From NCBI RefSeq assembly GCF_018403225.1, contig NZ_BOSG01000003.1, positions 434,001-498,000 on the forward strand: 64,000 bases of DNA, in the 5' to 3' direction. A program made the translations under genes and the position numbers. This DNA comes from Paenibacillus sp. J23TS9. GTDB lineage: Bacteria; Bacillota; Bacilli; Paenibacillales; Paenibacillaceae. Numbering within the stretch: the stretch's first letter is position 1; every line of letters begins with the position of its first letter. Positions 8,301 to 15,807 of this stretch are shown piece after piece. The notes under the pieces are model-generated. The model was not told the DNA's origin. It made no database searches and worked only from the letters and a program-made list of their open reading frames with translations.

Positions 8301-10382
8301 CATCCGTAAGTGCAGCCCGGACCGCTCTGATTCCGGAATAAGTCCATAGGCAATCTGTTGAATTCGGTCATGCTGAAAACGATAGTGTAGGCCATTCGCA
8401 TCGGCCGACTGCAGCAGGCGTTCACGTACAGCATAATCAAGCACCTCTTTTAACTGGGCGCTGCTGCATTCCATAATGGAGGACAGGGCATCCACATGGA
8501 CTTGGTTACCTAAGAGTGCGGCATGTCTAAGAACCTGAATCATCTGGTTCGGGAGATGCACCCATTTTTCCAGCAGGTACGCAGCCGAATTATTAGGAAC
8601 ACTCATATCGGAAATCCCCTTTAATTCCCACTGCCAGCAGCGGCTGACCTGATCAAAGCTTATCCGCTGCTCTTGAATCATATCCTGTAACAATTGCTTC
8701 AGAAGAAATGGATTACCGTCGGTCTTATACAGCAGTTCCACGGCCAGATCATGGGTTTTTGCCTGCTCGCAGTGCATCGCATCTCCAAGAAGCTCCATCA
8801 AATCGGTCATGGTTAATTCCCTCAGATGGATGGATTCTGTCTTTCGTTTCTGAATGACCTGCTCCGTCATGAATTGATAAAATGGATGCTGCGAAGCAAC
8901 CTCCACGCCCCGGTAAATACCAATCACCATGAGGTTTTTCATTTCGCTATCGCCTAACAAATAATTAAGCACCTGCAGAGATGCCTCATCGCTCCACTGG
9001 AGATTATCAAGACATATAACTAAAGGATGCTCCTCGTCAAGAAAGAGCTTGATAAACCGGGTCATGATCAAATGAAACCGCTGCTGCGCTTCGAAAGGCG
9101 GAAGCTCCGGAACCTTGGGCTGCTCTCCAATGAGGAGTTCCAGCCTGGGAACGAGCTGAATTAGCAGCTGCCCGTAAGCCTCTACCGCATTCATGATCCG
9201 CAGCTTCCACAGTTCCAGCTGCAGTTCGCTCTCTGTCAGTAATTGCCGCACAAGACCATCCAGCACCTGAACCCAGCTGTGGTAGGGCCCAGCTTCATCA
9301 TCCGGACCGAATTTACCGTAAGCCATAAAGCCAATCAAAGCATTCTCCCGATCCAGAGTTTCCTTAACAAAGGTCGTCTTCCCGCTTCCCACGCTTCCGC
9401 TAACCCATATGATTTCCACAGCCCCCTTGGCAGCCCGGTGGATTGCTTCGTGAAGGATTTGCCGCTCTTCATGCCGCCCATAAAAAGTGGAGGGAAATAC
9501 CCATCTGTCCGAAACATCCCGTTCCCCAAGCTTGAAAGGTTCGATATGCCCCGAGGCACAAAGCCGGATCAGACACTCATCCAGATCATGCTTAATCCCA
9601 TATGCGCTGGCATATCGTGCATTTGGCATTTTCTCCATGCATTTGCCAATCATCTCGGACACAATCTCCGGAATAAAAGGGGATCTTTCATGAACGGAAT
9701 AGGCAACGCTTGCAAGATGATGATACATCGTCCCCAGTTTATCCCCGGACTCAAACGGCAGCTGTCCCGAAAAGAATTCATAAAGAATCACACCAAATGA
9801 GTAGATATCCGAAAGATCATCGGGAATAATCCCCGTTCTGCCCGTCTGCTCCGGAGAAATGTATGGCAGGGCGAAAATAGGCCTGCTCTTGACCTGTGCC
9901 AGCGGACTTTCACCGCTATCACTCGAACACATCCGGATGTCGGTCAACCTCACCTCGCAAGTATCCGGATTCACCACAAAGTGAAAGGGAGTCAGCTCAT
10001 TAAGCGTGATATGCTCCTTGTGCAGCTGACTGAGACAATCAGCCGCAGACACGGCTATGCGCAGAAAGTCCGTAAGCTCTATGGGTACGGTATGATTATG
10101 TATGAACCGTTCGAGCGTCATTCCCCCGGTATCCTCCAGCAGCATTACAGGCCGCTCTCCCACCTTTTCCAGGTGGTATGCTGCTGCAGTTCCTTTACCT
10201 TTCAATTTTTGAAGCATTTCATATTCATATTGAAAGGAAGCTGCAAGAGCAAAAGGCGGATATTCGTCACAGGTCGTTTTGGCAACAAATCTTTTCTGGT
10301 CAATGATCCTTACCGTCCGGTAGAGTATGACTTCACCGTTATGCCCCATTTCCTCTATGATTTGATGCCCTGGAACTTTCAA
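5304..10382 (-). CDS. Pseudokinase/AAA ATPase/GAF/histidine kinase fusion
   Basis: About 1692 residues, the 'trifunctional' kinase-ATPase-sensor-kinase architecture. Residues 1-270 match a Ser/Thr kinase fold (PGHQIIEEM start, VAKTT Lys, PYISPEQTGR), but the catalytic loop reads LNELTPFH where an HxDxxxxN pattern is expected and the DFG position reads TDIR, so it is probably a pseudokinase. Residues 300-620 are an AAA/STAND-like ATPase with Walker A GSVGSGKT and Walker B LVICLDN. Residues 700-1270 are helical TPR-like repeats. A GAF domain follows near 1290-1440. The C-terminus is a HisKA_3 kinase with His in AKEIHDIVGH and an HATPase domain. I prefer the TTG at 10382: a purine-rich site GGAGGGAGAGGGCGG precedes it and the protein then opens with the family's PGYQI-like phrase. 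It overlaps the RCC1 gene by 44 bases. Confidence 0.88.
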   Translation of the reverse strand: MKVPGHQIIEEMGHNGEVILYRTVRIIDQKRFVAKTTCDEYPPFALAASFQYEYEMLQKLKGKGTAAAYHLEKVGERPVMLLEDTGGMTLERFIHNHTVPIELTDFLRIAVSAADCLSQLHKEHITLNELTPFHFVVNPDTCEVRLTDIRMCSSDSGESPLAQVKSRPIFALPYISPEQTGRTGIIPDDLSDIYSFGVILYEFFSGQLPFESGDKLGTMYHHLASVAYSVHERSPFIPEIVSEMIGKCMEKMPNARYASAYGIKHDLDECLIRLCASGHIEPFKLGERDVSDRWVFPSTFYGRHEERQILHEAIHRAAKGAVEIIWVSGSVGSGKTTFVKETLDRENALIGFMAYGKFGPDDEAGPYHSWVQVLDGLVRQLLTESELQLELWKLRIMNAVEAYGQLLIQLVPRLELLIGEQPKVPELPPFEAQQRFHLIMTRFIKLFLDEEHPLVICLDNLQWSDEASLQVLNYLLGDSEMKNLMVIGIYRGVEVASQHPFYQFMTEQVIQKRKTESIHLRELTMTDLMELLGDAMHCEQAKTHDLAVELLYKTDGNPFLLKQLLQDMIQEQRISFDQVSRCWQWELKGISDMSVPNNSAAYLLEKWVHLPNQMIQVLRHAALLGNQVHVDALSSIMECSSAQLKEVLDYAVRERLLQSADANGLHYRFQHDRIQQIAYGLIPESERSGLHLRMGRILLERRKAGEDVNVFEVVHQLNRAIESIDNRDQRLELAELNLQAGLAAKQSTAYERSRVYLRQATELLDGESWNTHYKLAVQAYQECAMAEYLCASFEAANELFDLLLHKAATPLDQARVYILKIQLESNQDNYEEVIFMGRKALKLLGIHNVYESGKIKASLRWIRLRQRLRKHKSESLDLLPPMESEVSKAAMSVLDYTSHAYYTVDPTNWAASVLAMVELTLKEGWTPESSVGFAGYALMLNYVFRDDEAAYYWGMFAYEKSRPYPMLHTKVLSAFSICFDSWRRYNPNLLEAFSEHASRVGLESGNLWHGNQSVILISVLLFQYGYPLGDIYDRLLSQASNLRRNNNSLHWSQAVIFSALLAKLTGERASDDPFMIQVDEMKDFAANVQGDPHHIVRELVYTFHYLTAYLLGNYPAANEALIQARSVLNGRRKDISESFVCSHYESLVWAELWEDAEPHEQKEYVAKILDRLTLMKAYASRCPENYKDKYLLVKAELSRLKGEYKQAEELYEQSIELASHHGHLHDAAIASECYGKYGLRQGKMRHAKVYLTEAYDYYSKWGSKTKTEDLQRKYGHLLQVKRYSELDQTDYLSVVLSAQALSGEMEMDRLLNALLRIMLQSAGADYGALVFMNQERWVVEGYGTAKETHLESVPLEEAGRIVSTAIIGYAARTKEEVVLHDAAHGGLFMRNPYVKDSGLKSVLCLPVMHQNKLICLLYMENKLSAGVFTPERMDVLRILCSQCAISIENARLYSGIQQLKNSLEAQVKERTLRLERSMRETSAALAEKSIYEERSRIAKEIHDIVGHTLTSTILQIEAGKRLLQKDMDSAVEKLQEAQQLVRHSLNEIRGSVHMLKEDKFYQLEQALHQLIRNTEHNTGVTIHAMIHELPNLSIAHKKAIYFALQEGLTNGLRHGGSTEFRFSLEHTEDALVFRLANNGRSTSGIVKGFGLKAMEERAEQLGGSLSFESGSNQGCLLRIELPYPKSRVGDRI

Positions 10383-11706
10383 AATCCGCCCTCTCCCTCC
10401 ACTGGTACAACTCCGATGATAGATTAAGCCCATTATACTCTGAATACATTAGACCGCCCAGATGAACCACCGATTTCCCCAATACCCATTCTGTCGTATA
10501 TCTGCTGCGGCCAGCCCTGAAATATCCCAGACCATTTGTACCAAAATCAACCGACTCACTCATTTGAAGGGGGACATATGGGCTTGGGTAAGCTTCAATA
10601 TCCGGCTCATCCGCGCATAGAATCAGGCTCCATTTTGATCCGGTACGAGGCGGGAAATAATCGCCATACGCCTGTGACATATTCCCTCCGTTTTCTTTCG
10701 TTCCAGTCGATTCAGCCCTTGACTCCAGTCTCTCACCATTCACCAATCTTCCTGCATCATTCGTTTGATCCTTCATATACCCCCAAGCCCACACCGAGCC
10801 ATCTGCCTTCAACGCTTGGCTTTGCATTAATCCTGCCGATATTCCCGTAAAGATATCCCCGGCACCCGTTACTGGTCTGGCAAGCGTCCAAATCATATTC
10901 TGTGCGTCATGCTCAGTCATATGATCTATGAACGCGTAGAAATCTTTCGTGCTTACGGTGTCTCCAATGAGAAAGTCTGCATGAGTACCTCTTTCAAATC
11001 CCAGTGCACCTTCCCAATTCGCTCCCCATCCCCAAATCCGTCCTTCTTCATCCAGTGCGAGACTGTGATACAAGCCCGCGGAAATGGAGCGGATGCCGTT
11101 TAAGGGTCCCTGCTCTGTCTCCACCCGGACCGGAGAATATTGCTGCTGTGCACATGGTTGATGTCCAGTGCCCAGCTGGCCTTCCTCATGATCTCCCCAG
11201 GCCCAGGCCTGTCCTTCTTCATCCAGCGCCAGGCTGAATTCGGCACCCGCAGCAATAGCTGCTATTTTCGCATGATGAGGAAACTTAATCTGAACTGCAG
11301 CAGCGATCGATCTCACCGTATTCATTTGGCCAATACCAAGCTGACCCTTTCGATGATCTCCCCAAGCCCAAACCTGACCCTGCTCATCGAGTGCGAGGTT
11401 ATGAAAGTTCCCCGCCGAAACTGCCTTTATGTTAGAGAGACGATCTTCCCCTTCATTGGTTACTACAAAGGACGCCGCCTGCCCGGTAATCCATGTGTTG
11501 TTTCCCAGTTGTCCGTGTTGATTGCAGCCCATAGCCATCACCGTTCCATCACTCATCAGAGCAAGGAAGTGGTCTTCTGCAGCGCTAACTTCTGTGACAC
11601 TCAGCTGGGCGACTGAATCTGCCCTGGAGATCGAAAATTTCGGATAAAAATGGATCACAGATGTCTTACTGAGAAGTATCCTCCACTTCTTCGGGATCGG
11701 GTGCAC
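10339..11706 (-). CDS. RCC1-repeat beta-propeller protein
   Basis: About 455 residues with four to five RCC1 repeats, each carrying a phrase such as GNFHNLALDEQGQVWAWG followed by GQLG, which should build a beta-propeller. No signal peptide is visible, so it is probably cytoplasmic. The last 60 residues are not repeat-like and read through the ribosome binding site and first codons of the next gene, suggesting C-terminal drift or an old frameshift. AAGGAG is 8 bases before the GTG at 11706 but only 2 before the ATG at 11712. First gene of an operon with the fusion kinase and NarL regulator. RCC1 propellers are protein-interaction platforms, so it may be a ligand or scaffold for the kinase. 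Confidence 0.8.
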   Translation of the reverse strand: MHPIPKKWRILLSKTSVIHFYPKFSISRADSVAQLSVTEVSAAEDHFLALMSDGTVMAMGCNQHGQLGNNTWITGQAASFVVTNEGEDRLSNIKAVSAGNFHNLALDEQGQVWAWGDHRKGQLGIGQMNTVRSIAAAVQIKFPHHAKIAAIAAGAEFSLALDEEGQAWAWGDHEEGQLGTGHQPCAQQQYSPVRVETEQGPLNGIRSISAGLYHSLALDEEGRIWGWGANWEGALGFERGTHADFLIGDTVSTKDFYAFIDHMTEHDAQNMIWTLARPVTGAGDIFTGISAGLMQSQALKADGSVWAWGYMKDQTNDAGRLVNGERLESRAESTGTKENGGNMSQAYGDYFPPRTGSKWSLILCADEPDIEAYPSPYVPLQMSESVDFGTNGLGYFRAGRSRYTTEWVLGKSVVHLGGLMYSEYNGLNLSSELYQWRERADFESSRASNHRGNGA

Positions 11707-11766
11707 GCTCATCACTCCTTCTTATTTCAATTGTCGCTTCTAATATATTGCAATTGTTAGAAGTAA

Positions 11767-11804
11767 TATAGTGAGCGTTGTCATGACTTTTGTCATGTGA
11801 CAAA
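11767..11804 (-). promoter_or_regulatory. Shared tandem operator/promoter, copy A (RCC1-kinase operon)
   Basis: The plus strand carries TGTCATGA at 11781-11788 and the palindrome TGTCATGTGACA at 11793-11804, 4 bp apart. On the minus strand a -10-like TATATT (11767-11772) lies 8 bp downstream of the first half site. There is no good -35 hexamer, which suits an activator-dependent promoter. Copies with the same geometry are at 58251-58287 and 62714-62751. Confidence 0.7.
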
Positions 11805-11840
11805 AAAAGCCACCCTGATGCGATGAACGCATCAGGGTGG
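11804..11840 (-). terminator. Terminator of the ygiD-doxX operon
   Basis: A strong GC-rich stem (CCACCCTGA/TCAGGGTGG with further pairing inside) is followed on the minus strand by TTTTTTTG. Its T-run abuts operator copy A. Confidence 0.9.
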
Positions 11841-11867
11841 TCTTTTCAGAAATCATTCTTCTTTCTA

Positions 11868-12638
11868 TTAATCAAACTGCCAGCAGCTTAAGCTTAAATT
11901 ACCGTACTGATAGCTGCGATGCAGCAATTTTGCCTTCCGGTTCGCATCCCCCGTACCCATCGCGATCAGCAGCGGAATAAAATGCTCGCTTGTCGGTACC
12001 GCCATGCGGGCGTTAGGAGCAAGCGTCTCATAGTTAAACAGCGAAGCCGTATCCCAAGCCTCCAGCTTGCTCTGCAGCCAGTTATCGAATGCTCCCGCCC
12101 ATTCGTCAACACCCTGCGCACGCCAATTGACGCTCCGCAGGTTATGAACGGTCCCGCCGCTGCCAATAATAAGCACATCCTGCTCTCTTAGCTCAGACAA
12201 TGCTTTGCCGATCTCATATTGCTGCTCATTCGTGAGGTAACGGTTAACAGAGAGCGCCACGACCGGTATATCCGCATCCGGATAGATCAGCTTCAGAACT
12301 GCCCAAGCACCGTGATCGAGCCCTCTTGCCTCATCCGGCTTGCTCGGGATTCCGCCTTTGGTGAAAAGCGACCGGATCTGTTCGCTAAGTGAACGTTCCC
12401 CTGGAGCCGGATAGGTCATCCGGTACAGCTCATCCTGGAACCCGCCAAAGTCATAAATGGTACTATACCGATCCACTGAGCTCACCGTTTGAACCGATTC
12501 TTCCCAATGGGCAGAAAAGATCACAATGGCCTTTGGTTTCGGCATCCCTGCTGCAAATTTTTTTAATAAATCTGTATATGCATGCTCCTCGAGTACAAGC
12601 GAAGGCGCACCATGCGCGAAAAAGTAAGATGGCATCAT
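11868..12638 (-). CDS. ygiD: LigB/YgiD-family extradiol ring-cleavage dioxygenase
   Basis: A 256-residue class III extradiol dioxygenase. Candidate metal ligands are visible: His in FFAHGAP near residue 9, His in FSAHWE near 45, His in GLDHGAW near 110 and His in TSEHFIP near 215. E. coli YgiD acts as a 4,5-DOPA extradiol dioxygenase, and plant homologues make betalamic acid. The physiological substrate in Firmicutes is not established. It lies 24 bases downstream of a DoxX gene in the same operon, a pairing often seen in catechol or quinone stress units. Confidence 0.88.
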   Translation of the reverse strand: MMPSYFFAHGAPSLVLEEHAYTDLLKKFAAGMPKPKAIVIFSAHWEESVQTVSSVDRYSTIYDFGGFQDELYRMTYPAPGERSLSEQIRSLFTKGGIPSKPDEARGLDHGAWAVLKLIYPDADIPVVALSVNRYLTNEQQYEIGKALSELREQDVLIIGSGGTVHNLRSVNWRAQGVDEWAGAFDNWLQSKLEAWDTASLFNYETLAPNARMAVPTSEHFIPLLIAMGTGDANRKAKLLHRSYQYGNLSLSCWQFD

Positions 12639-12661
12639 ATGAACTCACTCCCTTTTTTATA

Positions 12662-13072
12662 TTATTGGACCTTACTACGCTTTTTATAAATGAAATGATC
12701 CACCGAAAGAGCTTCTGGTCCCGATGCAAGCAGATATACCGAGATGAGAATCAGGCTTAGCTCCAGCTCATAACCGGCCACCTGATCATGACCGAGCAGA
12801 CCGGCAGACAGCTTCACTGTCACGATCGCTCCAATCATCAATACGACAAACAGCGCAGATACCACACGGGTGAACAATCCGATAATCAGCAAAATACCGC
12901 CAACCACTTCGGCAATCGCCGCCACATAAGCCATAAATCCGGGCACGCTCATGGAGCTGAACCACGCCTCCACATTGCCAAGTCCCATCTGAAATTTACT
13001 GATGCCGTGCGCGAGAAATATAATTCCAAGTACCACACGCAGTAGAGTTGGTACCCATATATTCTTAATCAT
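12662..13072 (-). CDS. DoxX-family membrane protein
   Basis: A 136-residue integral membrane protein with four hydrophobic segments and the family's opening RVVLGIIFLAHGISKFQ and GNVEAWF signatures. DoxX proteins are small redox-associated membrane proteins, several induced by quinone, thiol or oxidative stress. The start has GGAGAGGATCAA before the ATG. It is the first gene of the two-gene operon with ygiD and is divergent from an XRE-cupin regulator across an AT-rich 148-bp gap, so that regulator is a likely controller. Confidence 0.87.
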   Translation of the reverse strand: MIKNIWVPTLLRVVLGIIFLAHGISKFQMGLGNVEAWFSSMSVPGFMAYVAAIAEVVGGILLIIGLFTRVVSALFVVLMIGAIVTVKLSAGLLGHDQVAGYELELSLILISVYLLASGPEALSVDHFIYKKRSKVQ

Positions 13073-13220
13073 TTGATCCTCTCCATCCTAAAATATTAGT
13101 AATAATAAAATATATTTTATATAAGAAATATAACTCGTCATTTACTGGCATGTCAACAATTTATTTGTTAATATAAATATTAAATCAGTATTACAAATAT
13201 TTTTAAGGACGCGTGAATCC

Positions 13221-13769
13221 ATGGACATCGGCTCCAACATCCGTGCAATCCGGAAACGAAAAAATATCACCATTGCCCAAATATGTGAGGAAACAGGACT
13301 TTCGCAAGGCTTTTTAAGCCAGGTTGAAACGAATAAAACCTCGCCATCCATTGCCACACTAGAAAATATTGCACAGGCTCTCAAGGTTCCCTTGGCTTAT
13401 TTGCTGCTAAAAAAAGAAGACCGCATGCATATTGTCCGTAAAGACGAACGGAAGATTACGACTAGCGGCATCGAAAAGCTCAAGGTGGCCCATCTCAGCT
13501 CGACAAAGAACGTACGAATGATGATCGTCGAGGCCCCTCCCGGAGCCTCAACCGGAGAAGCCCATGCTCACGAGGGCGAAGAGGTGCATGTAGTAATAAA
13601 AGGGAAAATTTATGCTGAGCAAGGAGAGGATTCGGCTGAGTTTACCGAAGGGGATTCCTTCTCGTGGAATGCCTGTACACCGCATTTAGTGAAAAATATT
13701 GGTGATGAGCTGGCCATTATCCTGATCGCGGTTTATACAGAATCGGATCAGGCCGGGGATTTGTTCTAA
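13221..13769 (+). CDS. XRE-cupin transcriptional regulator
   Basis: A 182-residue regulator. Residues 5-62 are a lambda-repressor-like helix-turn-helix (IGSNIRAIRKRKNITIAQ, then LSQGFLSQVETNKTSPS). Residues 105-175 are a single cupin barrel with HAHEGEEVHVVIKG. In this architecture the DNA-binding domain represses a neighbouring promoter and the cupin binds a small ligand. It is divergent from doxX-ygiD. The spacer contains the inverted repeat AACAA/TTGTT around 13155-13170 and several AT-rich -10-like boxes. Confidence 0.88.
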   Translation: MDIGSNIRAIRKRKNITIAQICEETGLSQGFLSQVETNKTSPSIATLENIAQALKVPLAYLLLKKEDRMHIVRKDERKITTSGIEKLKVAHLSSTKNVRMMIVEAPPGASTGEAHAHEGEEVHVVIKGKIYAEQGEDSAEFTEGDSFSWNACTPHLVKNIGDELAIILIAVYTESDQAGDLF

Positions 13770-13794
13770 GTAAATACAGAGTTTCTCAAACCGC

Positions 13795-13832
13795 AAAAAG
13801 CTCTTCTCCCAGTGTGGAGAAGAGCTCTTTTT
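13795..13832. terminator. Bidirectional terminator
   Basis: A perfect 11-bp stem AGCTCTTCTCC/GGAGAAGAGCT with A-run and T-run flanks serves the convergent XRE-cupin and PAS-GGDEF genes. Confidence 0.92.
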
Positions 13833-13839
13833 GTATGAC

Positions 13840-14817
13840 TTATTTAATTTCCATGATATGAGTAACCTGGTTTCTTCCGTTTTCTTTTGAAGCATACAAG
13901 GCTTGATCCGCATTCTTCAGTATGGATGTCTCGGAATCACCCGGACTCGATGTAGCTATGCCCATACTCACCGTAATGCGGCCGATTTCCCAAGAGGATT
14001 CGGCGACTGCAGTCCGTAGACGATCAGCTATTTTCTTAGAGTCAGGTCCAGCGGTGTTAGGCAGGATCAACACAAACTCCTCCCCGCCTAGCCGTGCCAC
14101 CATATCCTCTTCACGGACATGGAAGGTAAGGATTTTCGCGAGCGATTCCAGAACATCATCACCCGCCTGGTGTCCCCATGTGTCATTCACCTGCTTGAAA
14201 TGGTCAATGTCTATGATAACCAGTGAAAAACGCAATCCTTGTTCGCTGTATAGATTCATTTGCTCTTCCAGCTTCTCTTGAAAAAATCTTCTATTCTTGA
14301 GCCCCGTCAGCTTATCCGTCATAGACAGCTCGACTAAGACCGCATTGATCTCCATCAGCTCAGCTTGTTTCTGCTCGATCTCCTTATGGATTTGTTCGAG
14401 CTTCACCAGCGCCTGATCCTTCTCCCAATAGGCCTCTTCGATTTGCTTTTTCGCAGATCGGAGCTCCTGTTCGTAGTCAATGCGTTTTCTCATCTGTACG
14501 AGTACACAATCAATAACCTCTACGCCATCGTTTTCGAATCGTCTTCCATTGAGTATAAAGGGTATCGACTGCTTTTCTTTATCTTTCAAACTGATAAACA
14601 GCTCTTCTACATGTCCATTCAGATTGATCTGCGGGTAAAAGTAGGAGTGGAAAATAAGCTTGTTGGCCGTAGACATGATGGATTCCAAATGCTGATCCAC
14701 CAAGTCCTCCGGTTGATATCCCATCAAATCCAGGAAGGTCTGATTCACATCTGTTACTGTTCCTTTATGAGTAATAGAGACATATCCACATGGTGCATAT
14801 TTCAGCCGCTCATCCAT
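13840..14817 (-). CDS. PAS-GGDEF diguanylate cyclase paired with RsbQ
   Basis: A 325-residue soluble enzyme. Residues 1-105 are a PAS domain beginning MDERLKYAPCGYVSI, which resembles the N-terminal PAS of B. subtilis RsbP. Residues 108-160 are a coiled coil. Residues 160-325 are a GGDEF domain with active site RLGGEEF and an I-site (REED, five residues before GGEEF), so it should make cyclic di-GMP and be product-inhibited. It starts 27 bases after the rsbQ-like gene, with AAAGGA upstream. In RsbQ-RsbP pairs the hydrolase is needed for the PAS protein to sense energy stress. Here the phosphatase output is replaced by c-di-GMP synthesis. Confidence 0.9.
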   Translation of the reverse strand: MDERLKYAPCGYVSITHKGTVTDVNQTFLDLMGYQPEDLVDQHLESIMSTANKLIFHSYFYPQINLNGHVEELFISLKDKEKQSIPFILNGRRFENDGVEVIDCVLVQMRKRIDYEQELRSAKKQIEEAYWEKDQALVKLEQIHKEIEQKQAELMEINAVLVELSMTDKLTGLKNRRFFQEKLEEQMNLYSEQGLRFSLVIIDIDHFKQVNDTWGHQAGDDVLESLAKILTFHVREEDMVARLGGEEFVLILPNTAGPDSKKIADRLRTAVAESSWEIGRITVSMGIATSSPGDSETSILKNADQALYASKENGRNQVTHIMEIK

Positions 14818-14844
14818 GATCCAATATCCTTTCCATACGCATCA

Positions 14845-15654
14845 TCAGAGCAAATCCACTCCAAGATATTCATGAATATCACGAATCGTTTCCTCCGGAT
14901 GGCTGATATGCGGATAGTGGCCTTTGGCCTCCATAAGACGCAGCGTGCTGTGCTTCAGATGCTCATGCAAATATTCCCCAACCTGAATCGGTACGATACT
15001 GTCATCCGAGCACTGCATAATGAGTGTGGGGACCGTAGAATTGGATAATTCCTGTCGATGATCGGATAAAAAGGTTACCTCGGCAAACTCTCTCGCAATG
15101 ACCGGATCTCCCGAAATAAAGCTCCGCTCCAGTTCCTTGGTTAACATTGGCGACTCTGGGGCGTTCATCGCAAGCGGCGCCAAAAAGCTGGCCCAGCCTG
15201 CAAAATTCATTTCCATCATATCCAGCAGTTCAGTAATATCACTTCGATCGAAGCCTCCGAAATAATCCTCCCCATCATTCAAATAACGCGGGGATGGTCC
15301 GATCATAATCAATTTATCAAAAACATCCGGCCGCTCGATGGATGCCAGCATCCCGATCATCGAACTCACCGAATGACCTATGAAAATCACGTTTTTAAGC
15401 TGTAGCGATTCAATAATATCCAGTACATCCTGGACATAACCATGAAACGAGCTATATTTTTCTGAGGAATATGCGGTTAAATCCGAGTTTCCGGAGCCCA
15501 CGTAGTCAAACAGAACGATTCGAAACTTTTTCTCAAATGAAGGCGCAATATACTGCCACATGCTCTGATCGCAACCAAATCCATGCGCAAAAATGATGGT
15601 TCGCTCTCCTTCGCCAATCACTTTCACATTATTGCGTACTGCAACATCGATCAT
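14845..15654 (-). CDS. rsbQ: RsbQ-like alpha/beta hydrolase
   Basis: A 269-residue alpha/beta hydrolase, the same length as B. subtilis RsbQ. The nucleophile Ser is in GHSVSS near residue 96, the acid Asp in QCSDDSIVP near 219 and the His in KGHYPH near 247. The oxyanion region FAHGFGCDQSMW is typical of the RsbQ/KAI2/D14 group. RsbQ is thought to supply or process a small hydrophobic ligand for a PAS domain. The partner here is the downstream PAS-GGDEF protein, 27 bases away and probably co-transcribed. No RsbP-type phosphatase is present nearby. Confidence 0.87.
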   Translation of the reverse strand: MIDVAVRNNVKVIGEGERTIIFAHGFGCDQSMWQYIAPSFEKKFRIVLFDYVGSGNSDLTAYSSEKYSSFHGYVQDVLDIIESLQLKNVIFIGHSVSSMIGMLASIERPDVFDKLIMIGPSPRYLNDGEDYFGGFDRSDITELLDMMEMNFAGWASFLAPLAMNAPESPMLTKELERSFISGDPVIAREFAEVTFLSDHRQELSNSTVPTLIMQCSDDSIVPIQVGEYLHEHLKHSTLRLMEAKGHYPHISHPEETIRDIHEYLGVDLL

Positions 15655-15746
15655 TTCGTATAACTCCCTTTATCAATAGCTTTCCTATCATTCTGAAGGT
15701 ACGGCTTGGAAATATCAAGTAAATACTTGAGGATTGGTATCATGCC

Positions 15747-15782
15747 AAAAAAGACCATCCCGTCACTGGAATGGTCTTTCCC
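15747..15782 (-). terminator. Terminator of the four-carbon sugar acid operon
   Basis: Stem AAAGACCAT/ATGGTCTTT (15750-15758 with 15771-15779), with inner CC/GG pairs, followed on the minus strand by TTTTTTGG. Confidence 0.88.
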
Positions 15783-15807
15783 GTCTCGTTACAACCGTTT
15801 ATCCGGC

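Noticed and set aside
9243..9800. A 185-codon plus-strand frame within the fusion kinase gene
   Set aside because: Antisense to well-conserved kinase and ATPase motifs and without a ribosome binding site.
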